In this document: piece after piece, positions 5,941-11,974 of the stretch
How positions within the stretch are numbered: position 1 is the stretch's first letter
How the letters are laid out: every line of letters begins with the position of its first letter
NCBI GenBank assembly: GCA_037442465.1
Contig: JBBIQI010000107.1
Span: forward strand, 1-11,974
Source: DSNY01 sp037442465
Lineage (GTDB): Bacteria; Pseudomonadota; Gammaproteobacteria; Burkholderiales; Burkholderiaceae_F
Direction: 5' to 3'
DNA length: 11,974 nt
Translations under genes and position numbers: made by a program
Notes under the pieces: generated by a model
Seen by the model: only the letters and a program-made list of their open reading frames with translations
Databases searched by the model: none
Told to the model about the DNA's origin: nothing

Positions 5941-6013
5941 CCCCGGCCGTACGCCGGGGCGAGGAATCTCGCCGCTCGCCACGCCGAGATCCCTCGCTTC
6001 GCTCGGGATGACA
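5930..6013. repeat. two-hairpin composite element, copy 3
   Basis: Left hairpin: ATTCCGAGCCCCGGC (5933-5947), loop CGTAC, GCCGGGGCGAGGAAT (5953-5967); 13 of 15 pairs form, the two others being adjacent G.A/A.G. Right hairpin: ATCCCTCGC (5989-5997), loop TTC, GCTCGGGAT (6001-6009), with the same two mismatches. ATCTCG (5966-5971) faces CGAGAT (5985-5990) as the central stem. Stem bases differ from copies 1 and 2 on both sides at once, so pairing is kept. Confidence 0.85.
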
Positions 6014-6101
6014 TGAACCTTCTCGGGATGACATGAGGCCGTCCGGGATGACACGAGGCTGCTTGGGATGACACGAGGGTGCTCGGTATGACACGGAGTG
6101 T
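6002..6101. repeat. tandem array, 20-bp unit, 5 copies
   Basis: Units of the form CTCGGGATGACAYGAGGNTG start at 6002, 6022, 6042, 6062 and 6082, with slight decay in the last. The array begins in the right arm of composite copy 3. Further decayed pieces (GTTCGGGAAGACGG, TTCGGGACGACGAGG) continue to about 6200. From there to 6279 I see only a 14-bp perfect palindrome, GCGCACCGGTGCGC (6205-6218), and an inverted repeat GTGAC...GTCAC (6252-6266). Confidence 0.88.
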
Positions 6102-6279
6102 GTCGTTCGGGAAGACGGACACGAGTGCCGCTCGCGCCGACGACGCGTGGTTCGGGACGACGAGGACCCTCGTACGGAACGTCACGGAGTGTCGCTGGGG
6201 ACGAGCGCACCGGTGCGCGCGATGGGGGTCGGACTGCGCAACGACGGTATCGTGACCTTGCGTCACGCTGGATGACTGC

Positions 6280-6819
6280 ATGGACTGGAACGTGCTCGTG
6301 ACCGTGCAGCCGGGCCCGCACGCCCGGCGCGAATTGCTCGGCGCGTTGACGCGGTTCGGACGCTTCCGCGCGACGCCGTTTCGCGGCGTTTGCGTCGGCC
6401 GGGTCGACGACGTGGATGCCTTCTTGTCCGCGCTGAGCGAAGCGCATGCCGCCGGCGCGCCATGGACGCAGCGCCTGGGCCGCGTGATCCCCGCGGAAAA
6501 CGTCTTCCTGTTCACGCCGGAGACCCTCGTCGAACGACTGCGCGAGGCCGTCGCGCCGATGGTTGCGCGCATGAGCGGGGGCAGCCTCTGCGTGCGGATC
6601 GAGCGCCGCGGTCTGGACGATGCGCTGAACACGCAGGACGTCGAGCGCGCCGTCGGCGACTACGTGCACGCGCTGGCCGCGGCGCAAGGCAAGCCGCTGC
6701 GGACCGACTTCGAGGATCCGGACGACGTCGTCGTCGCCGAAACGCTCGGCAACGAGTGCGGTGTGGCGCTGCTGCCGCGCGCGTTGCGCGCGCGCTGTCC
6801 GTTCGTGCGGACGCACTGA
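6280..6819 (+). CDS. stand-alone THUMP-domain protein
   Basis: A 179-residue protein. The N-terminal half, up to about residue 60, has an unnamed ferredoxin-like look. The C-terminal half (about 65-175) is a THUMP domain, with ERRG...QDVERAVGDYVHALA followed by DFEDPDDVVVAETLGNECGVALL, the late-THUMP signature. THUMP domains bind the tRNA acceptor end and usually deliver a modification enzyme (ThiI, TrmG10-type methylases, TAN1/NAT10 acetylation). No catalytic domain is present, so it may act as an RNA-binding adaptor for a partner, as Tan1 does; that is inference. The ATG at 6280 begins the domain; the ribosome site (TGGAT) is weak. It converges with the MJ1316-family RNA-end protein gene 50 bases away. 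Confidence 0.82.
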   Translation: MDWNVLVTVQPGPHARRELLGALTRFGRFRATPFRGVCVGRVDDVDAFLSALSEAHAAGAPWTQRLGRVIPAENVFLFTPETLVERLREAVAPMVARMSGGSLCVRIERRGLDDALNTQDVERAVGDYVHALAAAQGKPLRTDFEDPDDVVVAETLGNECGVALLPRALRARCPFVRTH

Positions 6820-6828
6820 CGTCCGTGC

Positions 6829-6849
6829 CGCCGCGCGATCCGCGCGGCG
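6829..6849. terminator. possible bidirectional terminator hairpin
   Basis: CGCCGCGCG (6829-6837), loop ATC, CGCGCGGCG (6841-6849) form a perfect 9-bp stem in the 50-base gap between the convergent THUMP and MJ1316-domain genes. Only a short CTTT follows on the plus strand, so termination efficiency is uncertain. Confidence 0.45.
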
Positions 6850-6869
6850 CCTTTGCTCCATCCCGCGAT

Positions 6870-7136
6870 TCAGGCGCGAGCGCGTGCGGTGCGCCGCCAG
6901 ATCAGTTCGCCGTCGCGCCAGACTTCGCGCACGCGATGCAAGGGCACGTGGTGGACCGAGCCGTCGGCCTCGACCGCGACGAAACGGGTCCGATCCGCAG
7001 GATCGAACTCGATGCGCGCCAGCGGCACGCGCACCAAGGCGCGCGCGATACGGTCCCAGTAGCCGATCGTGAAGTTTCCACGGCCGAACTCCGGATCCCA
7101 GCGGATCCGCGCCAGCAGCGCATGGATCGGCGTCAT
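6870..7136 (-). CDS. MJ1316/DUF504 domain protein (RNA cyclic-end recognition)
   Basis: An 88-residue single-domain protein matching the DUF504/UPF0248 family almost end to end: IRWDPEFGRGNFTIGYWDR, VRVPLARIEF and VHHVPLHRVREVWRDGELIWRR are its hallmark stretches. This Pfam family is named MJ1316 RNA cyclic group end recognition domain, after the prediction that it senses 2',3'-cyclic phosphate ends in RNA-repair and tRNA-processing proteins; this has not, to my knowledge, been shown for the stand-alone bacterial forms. I use the ATG at 7136, where homology begins, 13 bases after the prim-pol stop, with GAGG about 12 bases upstream. It is last in a minus-strand run and is probably co-transcribed with the prim-pol gene. 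Confidence 0.88.
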   Translation of the reverse strand: MTPIHALLARIRWDPEFGRGNFTIGYWDRIARALVRVPLARIEFDPADRTRFVAVEADGSVHHVPLHRVREVWRDGELIWRRTARARA

Positions 7137-7149
7137 TCGCGCACCGGCC

Positions 7150-7956
7150 TCAGCCGCCCGCGCCCGCCTCGCGCTCGTGCAGTCGCGCGATGCTTTGCAC
7201 GACGCGCGCAACCTCTTCGTCGGGCAGCGGCGGCCGGCAGCGCATGCGATTCCACGCCAGCAGCAGTTCGAGGGCGACGGCCGGGTCGACGCCGTGCCAG
7301 AGCAGATGACCGGTCAGCGAGGCGAGCGTGTTGTTGCGTTCGCCTTCGGCCACGCCGGCGCGCACCAGCTCGCGCCAATGGGCGAGCGAGTGACCGGTCT
7401 GCGCCGCACCACACAGCAGCGCGACCAACCACGCCGGCAGCGGCGCCGGCGCCAGCGACTCGGGCGCATGTCCGGGCACCCACGCGTAGCGGCGGCCGCT
7501 GGGGTGCATCGAAGGGGGTGCGACGACGCACCCGCCTTCGGCGCGCAGATCGATGCCGGGGCGCAGTCCCACGCGGTTGTGCAGCAGCGGCTCGCGGTGC
7601 GCGAAATACAGGTGACGGCCACCACCGCCGGTAACGGCTTCGACCGTCGGCGGCAACGTGGCGTGCGCGCGCTGTAATTCGCCGAGGCTGTCCAGGCCGC
7701 CGTGGCACGCATCGACGTCGAAGACGACGATCCCCGACACGCGGCCAGTGACGATGCCGACGTTCGCATCGGGCCGGCGCGCGAACCATGCCGCGATTTC
7801 CTCGTCGTCGGCGATGCGACGCTGCAGCTCGAGCCACGCGACGAGCGGCCGCTTGCCGCGGGGTTCGATCGGAACCGGCGACCAGCCGCGCCGCGCGTAG
7901 GCACGCGCGGCCGCTGCGCAACCGCTCGCCGGCGTCGGCTTGCCTGCCCGTTTCAT
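7150..7956 (-). CDS. stand-alone prim-pol (AEP primase-polymerase) with PriCT domain
   Basis: A 268-residue protein. Residues 15-185 form a bifunctional primase/polymerase N-terminal domain of the archaeo-eukaryotic primase type. The metal-binding DVD (FDVDACHGG) is followed by the GGGGRHLYF (GGxHxYF) nucleotide-binding motif and IDLRAEGGCVVAPPSMHPSG, so all three active-site motifs are intact. Residues 195-268 (GERNNTLASLTGHLL...PPLPDEEVARVVQSI) are a PriCT-1-like helical domain. Plasmid and phage relatives are usually fused to a helicase; this one is not. No integrase, phage or plasmid gene is nearby, so it may act in repair or damage tolerance. The ATG at 7956 has only a weak GGTAAG upstream. 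A 116-base gap with a small GC hairpin (8010-8032) separates it from the thioredoxin-fold gene. Confidence 0.88.
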   Translation of the reverse strand: MKRAGKPTPASGCAAAARAYARRGWSPVPIEPRGKRPLVAWLELQRRIADDEEIAAWFARRPDANVGIVTGRVSGIVVFDVDACHGGLDSLGELQRAHATLPPTVEAVTGGGGRHLYFAHREPLLHNRVGLRPGIDLRAEGGCVVAPPSMHPSGRRYAWVPGHAPESLAPAPLPAWLVALLCGAAQTGHSLAHWRELVRAGVAEGERNNTLASLTGHLLWHGVDPAVALELLLAWNRMRCRPPLPDEEVARVVQSIARLHEREAGAGG

Positions 7957-8072
7957 CGCTTACCGCTGACCACCATCGCGATCATCCGGCCATCGCTCAG
8001 CCGTCGCGCCCCTGTGCTTCGAGGGCACGGGGATGCGCGTCGCATGTGGCGATCAACCGTTTGCGGACGAAT

Positions 8073-8654
8073 TCAGCGCGCATACGCCGGCGCGTTGCCC
8101 GGCTTCCACTTGATGCTGCAGCCCATGCTGGGGTGCTGCTCGGCAGGCGCGGGGCGGCCGGCCAGCACGGCGTCCGCAGCGGCGCGCAGATCGGCGCCGG
8201 TGACGGGTACGTCCGAGCCGGGCCGGCTCGTGTCGAAGCGGCCGCGGTACGCGAGCCTGCGCGCGCGATCGAACAGGAAGAAGTCCGGCGTGCAGATCGC
8301 GTTGAACGCGCGCGCCGTCGCCTGCGCCTCGTCGTACAGGTACGGGAACGTGAAGCCGGCGGCAGCGGCTTCGCGCGCCATCGCCTCCGGCGCGTCGTCG
8401 GGGTAGGCCGCGGGATCGTTGGCGCTGATCGCGACGATGGCCAGCCCTTTGGGTTGATATTCGCGCGCGAACGCGACGAAGCCCGCGCGGATGTGCTTGA
8501 CGTACGGACAGTGATTGCAGATGAAGGCGACCAGCAGTGCCGGCGCGGCGGCAAAGTCCGCCAGCCGGACCGTGCGGCCGCTCACCACGTCGGGCAACGC
8601 AAAGTCCGGCGCCGGCGTGCCGAGTTCGATCATCGTGGAGTGCTTCAGTGCCAT
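8073..8654 (-). CDS. thioredoxin-fold protein, AhpC/TSA-like (PRX-like)
   Basis: A 193-residue thioredoxin-fold protein. The active-site pair is Cys46/Cys49 in ICNHCPYVKH, at the first helix, and the cis-proline loop is CTPDFFLFD (Pro123) with an extra Cys121. The conserved tail GCSIKWKPGNAP is specific to the bacterial PRX-like subfamily that is annotated 'thioredoxin family protein'. It is probably a cytoplasmic thiol oxidoreductase or peroxidase; no signal peptide is present. The ATG at 8654 has AGGGGAAG about 7 bases upstream. It lies 40 bases after the patatin-like gene and is likely co-transcribed with it. Confidence 0.9.
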   Translation of the reverse strand: MALKHSTMIELGTPAPDFALPDVVSGRTVRLADFAAAPALLVAFICNHCPYVKHIRAGFVAFAREYQPKGLAIVAISANDPAAYPDDAPEAMAREAAAAGFTFPYLYDEAQATARAFNAICTPDFFLFDRARRLAYRGRFDTSRPGSDVPVTGADLRAAADAVLAGRPAPAEQHPSMGCSIKWKPGNAPAYAR

Positions 8655-8694
8655 GTGTGTCTTCCCCTTGCGTGTGTGCCCGGCACCGGCGGGG

Positions 8695-9645
8695 CTACCG
8701 CCGCCACGCGGCCAGGCACGCCTTGGCGGCGTGGTAGCCGATGTCGATGATCTCGCGCGCGCGATCGAACTCCATGAAGCGCACCGCGCCCAGCGGCGGC
8801 TGGATCAGGACCTGCGGCCGGTCGTGCCGCAGCGTGGCGCGCGTGATGCGCGCCTGCATGATGTAGATCGACGCCAGAAGCACGTCGAAGATGCCGGGCA
8901 GCGGCTCGGCTTTCTCGCGCGCGAGCCAGCGCCGCAGTTGCGCGCGCACCGGGCTGTCGGCATTGCCGTTGCCGAGCAGTCGCGCCAGTGCCTGCGCGTA
9001 CGGGCGGTCGTTGCCGCCCGCCGCGGTCGTCCGCCCGAGCCGGTGCTGCACGATGTCGTGATTCAGGTCGACGGCGATCACGAAGTCGGCGCCGAGCGCG
9101 CGCACCGCGCCGACCGGCACCGGATCGACCAGTCCGCCGTCGACCAGCAAGCGCCCGTTGACGCGCGCCGGCGTAAAGATGCCCGGCACCGCGATGCTGG
9201 CGCGCACCGCCTCGATCAGGTCACCGGCGCCGATCGCCACCGCCTCGCCACTGGCCAGATCGGTCGCGATCGCGCGAAACGCCACGGGCAGCGACTCGAT
9301 CGTTACCGCGCCGACCTGCGCGCGCACCCAGTCGGCGACCTTCTGCCCGTCGATCAGTCCGGAGCGCGGAAACACCGGATCGAGCAGCGCGGCGATGCCC
9401 TTCCAGTCCATGGCGCGGAACTCGGCCGCGAGCCGCTCCAGCCGGCCGGCCGCATACACGCCGCCGATGAAGGCACCCATGCTGGCACCGGCGATCGCCG
9501 CCACCTCGAGCCCGGCCTCCTCGATCGCGTGCAGCACGCCGATGTGCGCGAGCCCGCGCGCCGAGCCGCTGCCCAGCGCGACGCCGACACGCCGCGGCAG
9601 ACCGGGTGCAGCATCGACGACGGGTTCGGAAGGCATCGCCAGCAT
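8695..9645 (-). CDS. patatin-like phospholipase (RssA/PNPLA type)
   Basis: A 316-residue serine hydrolase of the patatin family. The oxyanion loop GSGSARG (25-31), nucleophile elbow GASMG (Ser55) and catalytic Asp169 in the VDGG motif are all present, so the Ser-Asp dyad is intact. The length and the C-terminal region resemble the RssA group, cytoplasmic or peripheral acyl-ester hydrolases of unclear natural substrate. No signal peptide or membrane segment is visible. The start is uncertain: the frame is open to 9840, but domain homology begins after the ATG at 9645 (a second ATG is at 9636), and none has a clear ribosome site. It is divergent from the HAD phosphatase gene. Confidence 0.88.
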   Translation of the reverse strand: MLAMPSEPVVDAAPGLPRRVGVALGSGSARGLAHIGVLHAIEEAGLEVAAIAGASMGAFIGGVYAAGRLERLAAEFRAMDWKGIAALLDPVFPRSGLIDGQKVADWVRAQVGAVTIESLPVAFRAIATDLASGEAVAIGAGDLIEAVRASIAVPGIFTPARVNGRLLVDGGLVDPVPVGAVRALGADFVIAVDLNHDIVQHRLGRTTAAGGNDRPYAQALARLLGNGNADSPVRAQLRRWLAREKAEPLPGIFDVLLASIYIMQARITRATLRHDRPQVLIQPPLGAVRFMEFDRAREIIDIGYHAAKACLAAWRR

Positions 9646-9755
9646 GGAATCGGGGTGGCAGTTCAGCGACGTGCCGCCACTTGCTTCACCTCGTCTCACG
9701 ATAGTCGAATCGACGCGCCCGCGCGCGGCGTGACGCGAGTGCTGCGCCGATTCGG

Positions 9756-9761
9756 GATAAT
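9756..9761 (+). promoter_or_regulatory. possible -10 element for the HAD phosphatase gene
   Basis: GATAAT at 9756-9761 matches TATAAT at five of six positions and stands out in GC-rich DNA, 27 bases before the ATG. No convincing -35 lies 16-18 bases upstream; a TGAC is at 9731-9734. The leader would be about 20 bases, without a Shine-Dalgarno. Confidence 0.35.
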
Positions 9762-9788
9762 CGGCCGCGCCGCCCACCCGCCGATCCG

Positions 9789-10655
9789 ATGAGCGAGACC
9801 TGCCCGCCCCCGCTGCCGTGGCCCGCGACCACGCTCGCACGACTGCGCGGCGTGCTCACCGACATCGACGGCACGATCACGTCCGGCGGCCGGCTGGGCG
9901 CCGCCGCGTACGCGGCGCTCGAAGCGCTGCAGTCGGCCGGGCTGCTGGTGATTCCGGTGACCGGGCGGCCGGCCGGCTGGTGCGACCTGATCGCGCGCTT
10001 CTGGCCGGTGGACGCGGTCGTCGGCGAAAACGGCGCGTTCTATTTCCGCTACGACCACGCCAGCCGCCGCATGACGCGCCGCCACGCGCGCAGCGACGCC
10101 GAGCGCGCGGCCGACCGCGCACGGCTGGCCGCCATCGGTGCGCAGGTGCTGCGCGCGGTGCCGGGCGCGCGGCTGGCTGCCGACCAGGGGTATCGCGAAG
10201 CGGATCTGGCGATCGACTACTGCGAAGACGTGGCCCCGCTGCCCGCGGGCGAGGTGCAACGCATCGTCGCGCTGCTCGAAGCGCAGGGGCTGACGGTCAA
10301 GGTCAGCTCGATCCACGTGAACGCGTGGTTCGGGCAGTACGACAAGCTGACGATGACGCGCCGGTTGATGCAGGAGCAGTTCGGCATCGATCTCGCGCGC
10401 GACCGCGAGGCACTCGCCTTCATCGGCGACTCGCCGAACGACGAGCCGATGTTTGCGCACTTTCCCGTTTCGGCCGCGGTCGCCAACATCGCGCACTTCG
10501 CCGATGCGCTCGCGCACAAGCCGGCGCACGTGACGGCCGCGGCCGAAGGCGCCGGTTTCGCCGAGTTCGCGCAGCAACTGCTCGCCGCGCGCACGTCCCG
10601 ACCCGCAGCGGGCACGGCGCGCATTGACGCCGCAACAGGCACCGGACGAACGTGA
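9789..10655 (+). CDS. HAD-IIB family phosphatase
   Basis: A 288-residue HAD-superfamily hydrolase. Motif I is DIDGT (Asp25 nucleophile, Asp27 acid/base), motif II is the VTGRP threonine at about 56-60, motif III is the lysine in QYDKLTM, and motif IV is GDSPND (213-218). A C2-type cap lies between motifs II and III. This is the Cof/sucrose-phosphatase/mannosyl-3-phosphoglycerate-phosphatase branch, which removes phosphate from sugar phosphates; the substrate is not readable here. The last 25 or so residues are Ala/Thr/Arg-rich and probably disordered. The ATG at 9789 has no clear Shine-Dalgarno. The divergent neighbour is the patatin-like gene. Confidence 0.88.
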   Translation: MSETCPPPLPWPATTLARLRGVLTDIDGTITSGGRLGAAAYAALEALQSAGLLVIPVTGRPAGWCDLIARFWPVDAVVGENGAFYFRYDHASRRMTRRHARSDAERAADRARLAAIGAQVLRAVPGARLAADQGYREADLAIDYCEDVAPLPAGEVQRIVALLEAQGLTVKVSSIHVNAWFGQYDKLTMTRRLMQEQFGIDLARDREALAFIGDSPNDEPMFAHFPVSAAVANIAHFADALAHKPAHVTAAAEGAGFAEFAQQLLAARTSRPAAGTARIDAATGTGRT

Positions 10656-10686
10656 CGCTCGTCAACGGACGCGCCGGCCGCTGCGC

Positions 10687-10938
10687 CTAGCCCGGAAATT
10701 TCACGGGGGGCGCGGCAGTTGCGCGAGCGCATTGCGCGCGGCAGGTTGCGCGAGACGGTCGCAGCCAAGGCCAGAGGGCCTTGGCGAGAAGTTGAGCGCA
10801 AGATGACCGCGCAGGCGCCGCGCAAACCCGCGCAGCCCCGGCGATACGGAACGGATTGCGCTCGGCGAACCGCAAGTGCCTGTCGAAGGAAAAGAAAGTA
10901 CGCACGCGGGGGGCGACCTCGTGAAATATCCGGGCTAG
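10687..10938. mobile_element. 252-bp MITE-like element with 19-bp terminal inverted repeats
   Basis: The left end CTAGCCCGGAAATTTCACG (10687-10705) and the reverse complement of the right end (10920-10938) agree at 18 of 19 bases. If the outer CTAG on each side is a target duplication, the true termini are 15 bases beginning CCCGG. The interior has no credible gene, and no transposase is present. It holds a perfect hairpin, GCCAAGGCC-AGAG-GGCCTTGGC, at 10764-10785. This is the layout of a non-autonomous element; CTAG fits the YTAR target preference known for IS5-type elements, but I cannot assign a family. The element fills most of the gap between the HAD gene and gpsA. Confidence 0.7.
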
Positions 10939-10946
10939 CATGCGGC

Positions 10947-11974
10947 ATGGCGCGGGTCGGGATCGTCGGCGGCGGTGCCTTCGGCACGGCGATGGCCTGC
11001 GTGCTGCGCCGGCGCGGTCACGACATCGTGCTGTGGGCGCGCGAGCCGGAAGTCGTCGCCGCGATCAACGGCGAGCGCAGCAACCCGACCTACCTGCGCG
11101 GCGTGACGCTGCCGGCAGGCATCGTCGCGAGCAACGACATCGCGCTCGCCGCGCACGGCGCGGCGTTCGTCGTGCTGGCGCCGCCGGCGCAGCATATGCG
11201 CGCGGTGACGCAGGTGCTGCGTCCGCACCTGGCGCCCGGCACGCCCGTGGTGAGTTGCTCCAAGGGCATCGAGCGCGGTACCGCCGCGCTGATGTCGCAG
11301 GTGCTCGCCGAAACGCTGCCCGAGTCGCCGGTCGCCGTGCTCGGCGGACCCTCCTTCGCCGGCGAGATCGCGGTCGATCTGCCGACCGGCGTGACGCTTG
11401 CGTGCGCCGATCCGGTGCTCGGCGCGCGGCTGGAGAGCGCCATCGGCAGCGCGCGCTTTCGCGTCTACCTGTCGGACGACCTGATCGGTGCGCAGTTGGG
11501 CGGCGTGCTGAAGAACGTGCTTGCGATCGCGTGCGGCATCGCCACCGGCAAGAAGCTCGGCAACAACGCGCGCGCCACGCTGGTCGCACGCGGGCTCGCC
11601 GAGACCCTGCGGCTCGGGCTCGCGCTCGGCGCGCGGCTGGAAACCTTCATGGGGCTGTCGGGCATCGGCGGCATCGACCTGTCGTGCAACAGCCCGCAGT
11701 CGCGCAACATGTCGCTCGGCATCGCGCTCGGCGAAGGCCGCAAGCTCGCGGACGTGCTGGCCGAACGCGTCACCGTGCAGGAAGGCGTGCACTCGGCCGA
11801 GGCCGTGGTCGCGCTCGCCGACCGACTCGGCGTGGACATGCCGATCGCGCGCGCGGTCGATCGGGTGCTCAATCATCGCGCCGATCTCGAACAGGTCATC
11901 GCCGATCTGCTGGCCTTGCCCTTCGGCGTCGAGACGGCCGTCGTGCCGGTGTTGCGGCGACCCCGTTGTTCCTA
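10947..11974 (+). CDS. gpsA: glycerol-3-phosphate dehydrogenase [NAD(P)+], at window edge
   Basis: GpsA reduces dihydroxyacetone phosphate to sn-glycerol-3-phosphate, the backbone for phospholipids. The N-terminal Rossmann motif is GGGAFGTAMA (usual GAGAWGTALA). CSKGIE, GGPSFAGEIA, the catalytic lysine region LKNVLAIACGI, and NNARATLVARGLAE follow in family order, then SPQSRN. The segment FMGLSGIGGIDLSCNS differs from the common GLGDLxLTC at the usual Asp position, replacing GD with GG before Ile-Asp. Translation starts at ATG 10947, nine bases after the right end of the MITE-like element, with no Shine-Dalgarno visible. 342 codons are seen; the window ends on TA of the next codon, and since the length is already typical that codon may be the stop. 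Confidence 0.93.
   Translation, partial: MARVGIVGGGAFGTAMACVLRRRGHDIVLWAREPEVVAAINGERSNPTYLRGVTLPAGIVASNDIALAAHGAAFVVLAPPAQHMRAVTQVLRPHLAPGTPVVSCSKGIERGTAALMSQVLAETLPESPVAVLGGPSFAGEIAVDLPTGVTLACADPVLGARLESAIGSARFRVYLSDDLIGAQLGGVLKNVLAIACGIATGKKLGNNARATLVARGLAETLRLGLALGARLETFMGLSGIGGIDLSCNSPQSRNMSLGIALGEGRKLADVLAERVTVQEGVHSAEAVVALADRLGVDMPIARAVDRVLNHRADLEQVIADLLALPFGVETAVVPVLRRPRCS

Noticed and set aside
3816..6101. CRISPR array
   Set aside because: Units are contiguous and diverge throughout, there are no constant repeats separated by unique spacers of even length, and no cas gene is present.
6251..6267. CRP site (CGTGA-N7-TCACG)
   Set aside because: The spacer is 7 instead of 6, and the site sits 13 bases from the start codon without a matching promoter; kept only as an unexplained inverted repeat.
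5785..6861. 358-residue minus-strand open frame, antisense to the THUMP gene and running through the second repeat block
   Set aside because: Its C-terminal part is translated tandem repeats and its N-terminal part lies opposite a recognisable THUMP protein; it is a high-GC shadow.
8010..8032. Terminator after the thioredoxin-fold gene
   Set aside because: An 8-bp stem with one G.T pair exists, but no T-run follows on the minus strand.
9646..9840. N-terminal extension of the patatin-like protein up to 9840
   Set aside because: The extra 65 residues are Arg/Ser-rich with no domain, overlap the divergent HAD gene start, and have no better ribosome site.
10687..10941. 84-residue minus-strand open frame inside the MITE-like element
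   Set aside because: It spans the element end to end including the inverted repeats, with no ribosome site or transposase motif; at most a remnant of a parent element's coding region.
10935..11876. 313-residue minus-strand open frame
   Set aside because: Antisense to gpsA, which is clear on the plus strand but lacks a stop inside the window.

Overview
The window is high-GC DNA, roughly two-thirds G+C by eye. It is most likely from a betaproteobacterium of the Burkholderiales/Rhodocyclales type. This rests on the codon bias and on a protein of the BCAM0308 family beside Hsp20, a tandem universal stress protein and a ribosome-hibernation/cold-shock fusion, a set familiar from betaproteobacterial low-oxygen loci. 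I cannot name a genus.

Layout. (1) 1-1005, plus strand: the 3' part of a 2-oxoacid dehydrogenase E2 acyltransferase, overlapped by 4 bases by a small acyl-carrier-protein gene. (2) 1202-3544: a triple-BON protein (minus), a tandem-domain UspA protein (plus) and a small heat-shock protein (minus). (3) 3753-4292: a repeat block. (4) 4355-5411: a two-gene minus-strand operon encoding a BCAM0308-family zinc protein and an HPF/RaiA protein fused to a cold-shock domain. (5) 5719-6101: a second repeat block. (6) 6280-9645: a THUMP protein (plus) converging on four minus-strand genes (patatin-like hydrolase, thioredoxin-fold protein, stand-alone prim-pol, MJ1316/DUF504 RNA-end-recognition protein). 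(7) 9789-11974: a HAD-IIB phosphatase (plus), a 252-bp element with terminal inverted repeats, and gpsA (plus), which runs to the window edge.

Working together. Regions 1-5 look like part of a dormancy or low-oxygen persistence locus: acyl-CoA metabolism, protein-folding protection, ribosome hibernation and UspA. This resembles the lxa locus of Burkholderia cenocepacia, which by its numbering contains BCAM0308. Supporting this, three transcription units (usp, hsp20 and the hibernation operon) each have an FNR/ANR-like inverted repeat exactly 21 bases upstream of a -10-like hexamer, the geometry of a class II FNR promoter. The hibernation operon has a second such box 74 bases further out.

Most unusual structure. 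Two non-coding blocks flank the hibernation operon. They contain three copies of a composite two-hairpin element whose stems vary in sequence but keep a tandem G.A mismatch. Tandem arrays with units of 24, 23, 24, about 36 and 20 bases extend from the element ends. A separate 252-bp MITE-like element with 19-bp inverted ends lies directly against the gpsA start codon.
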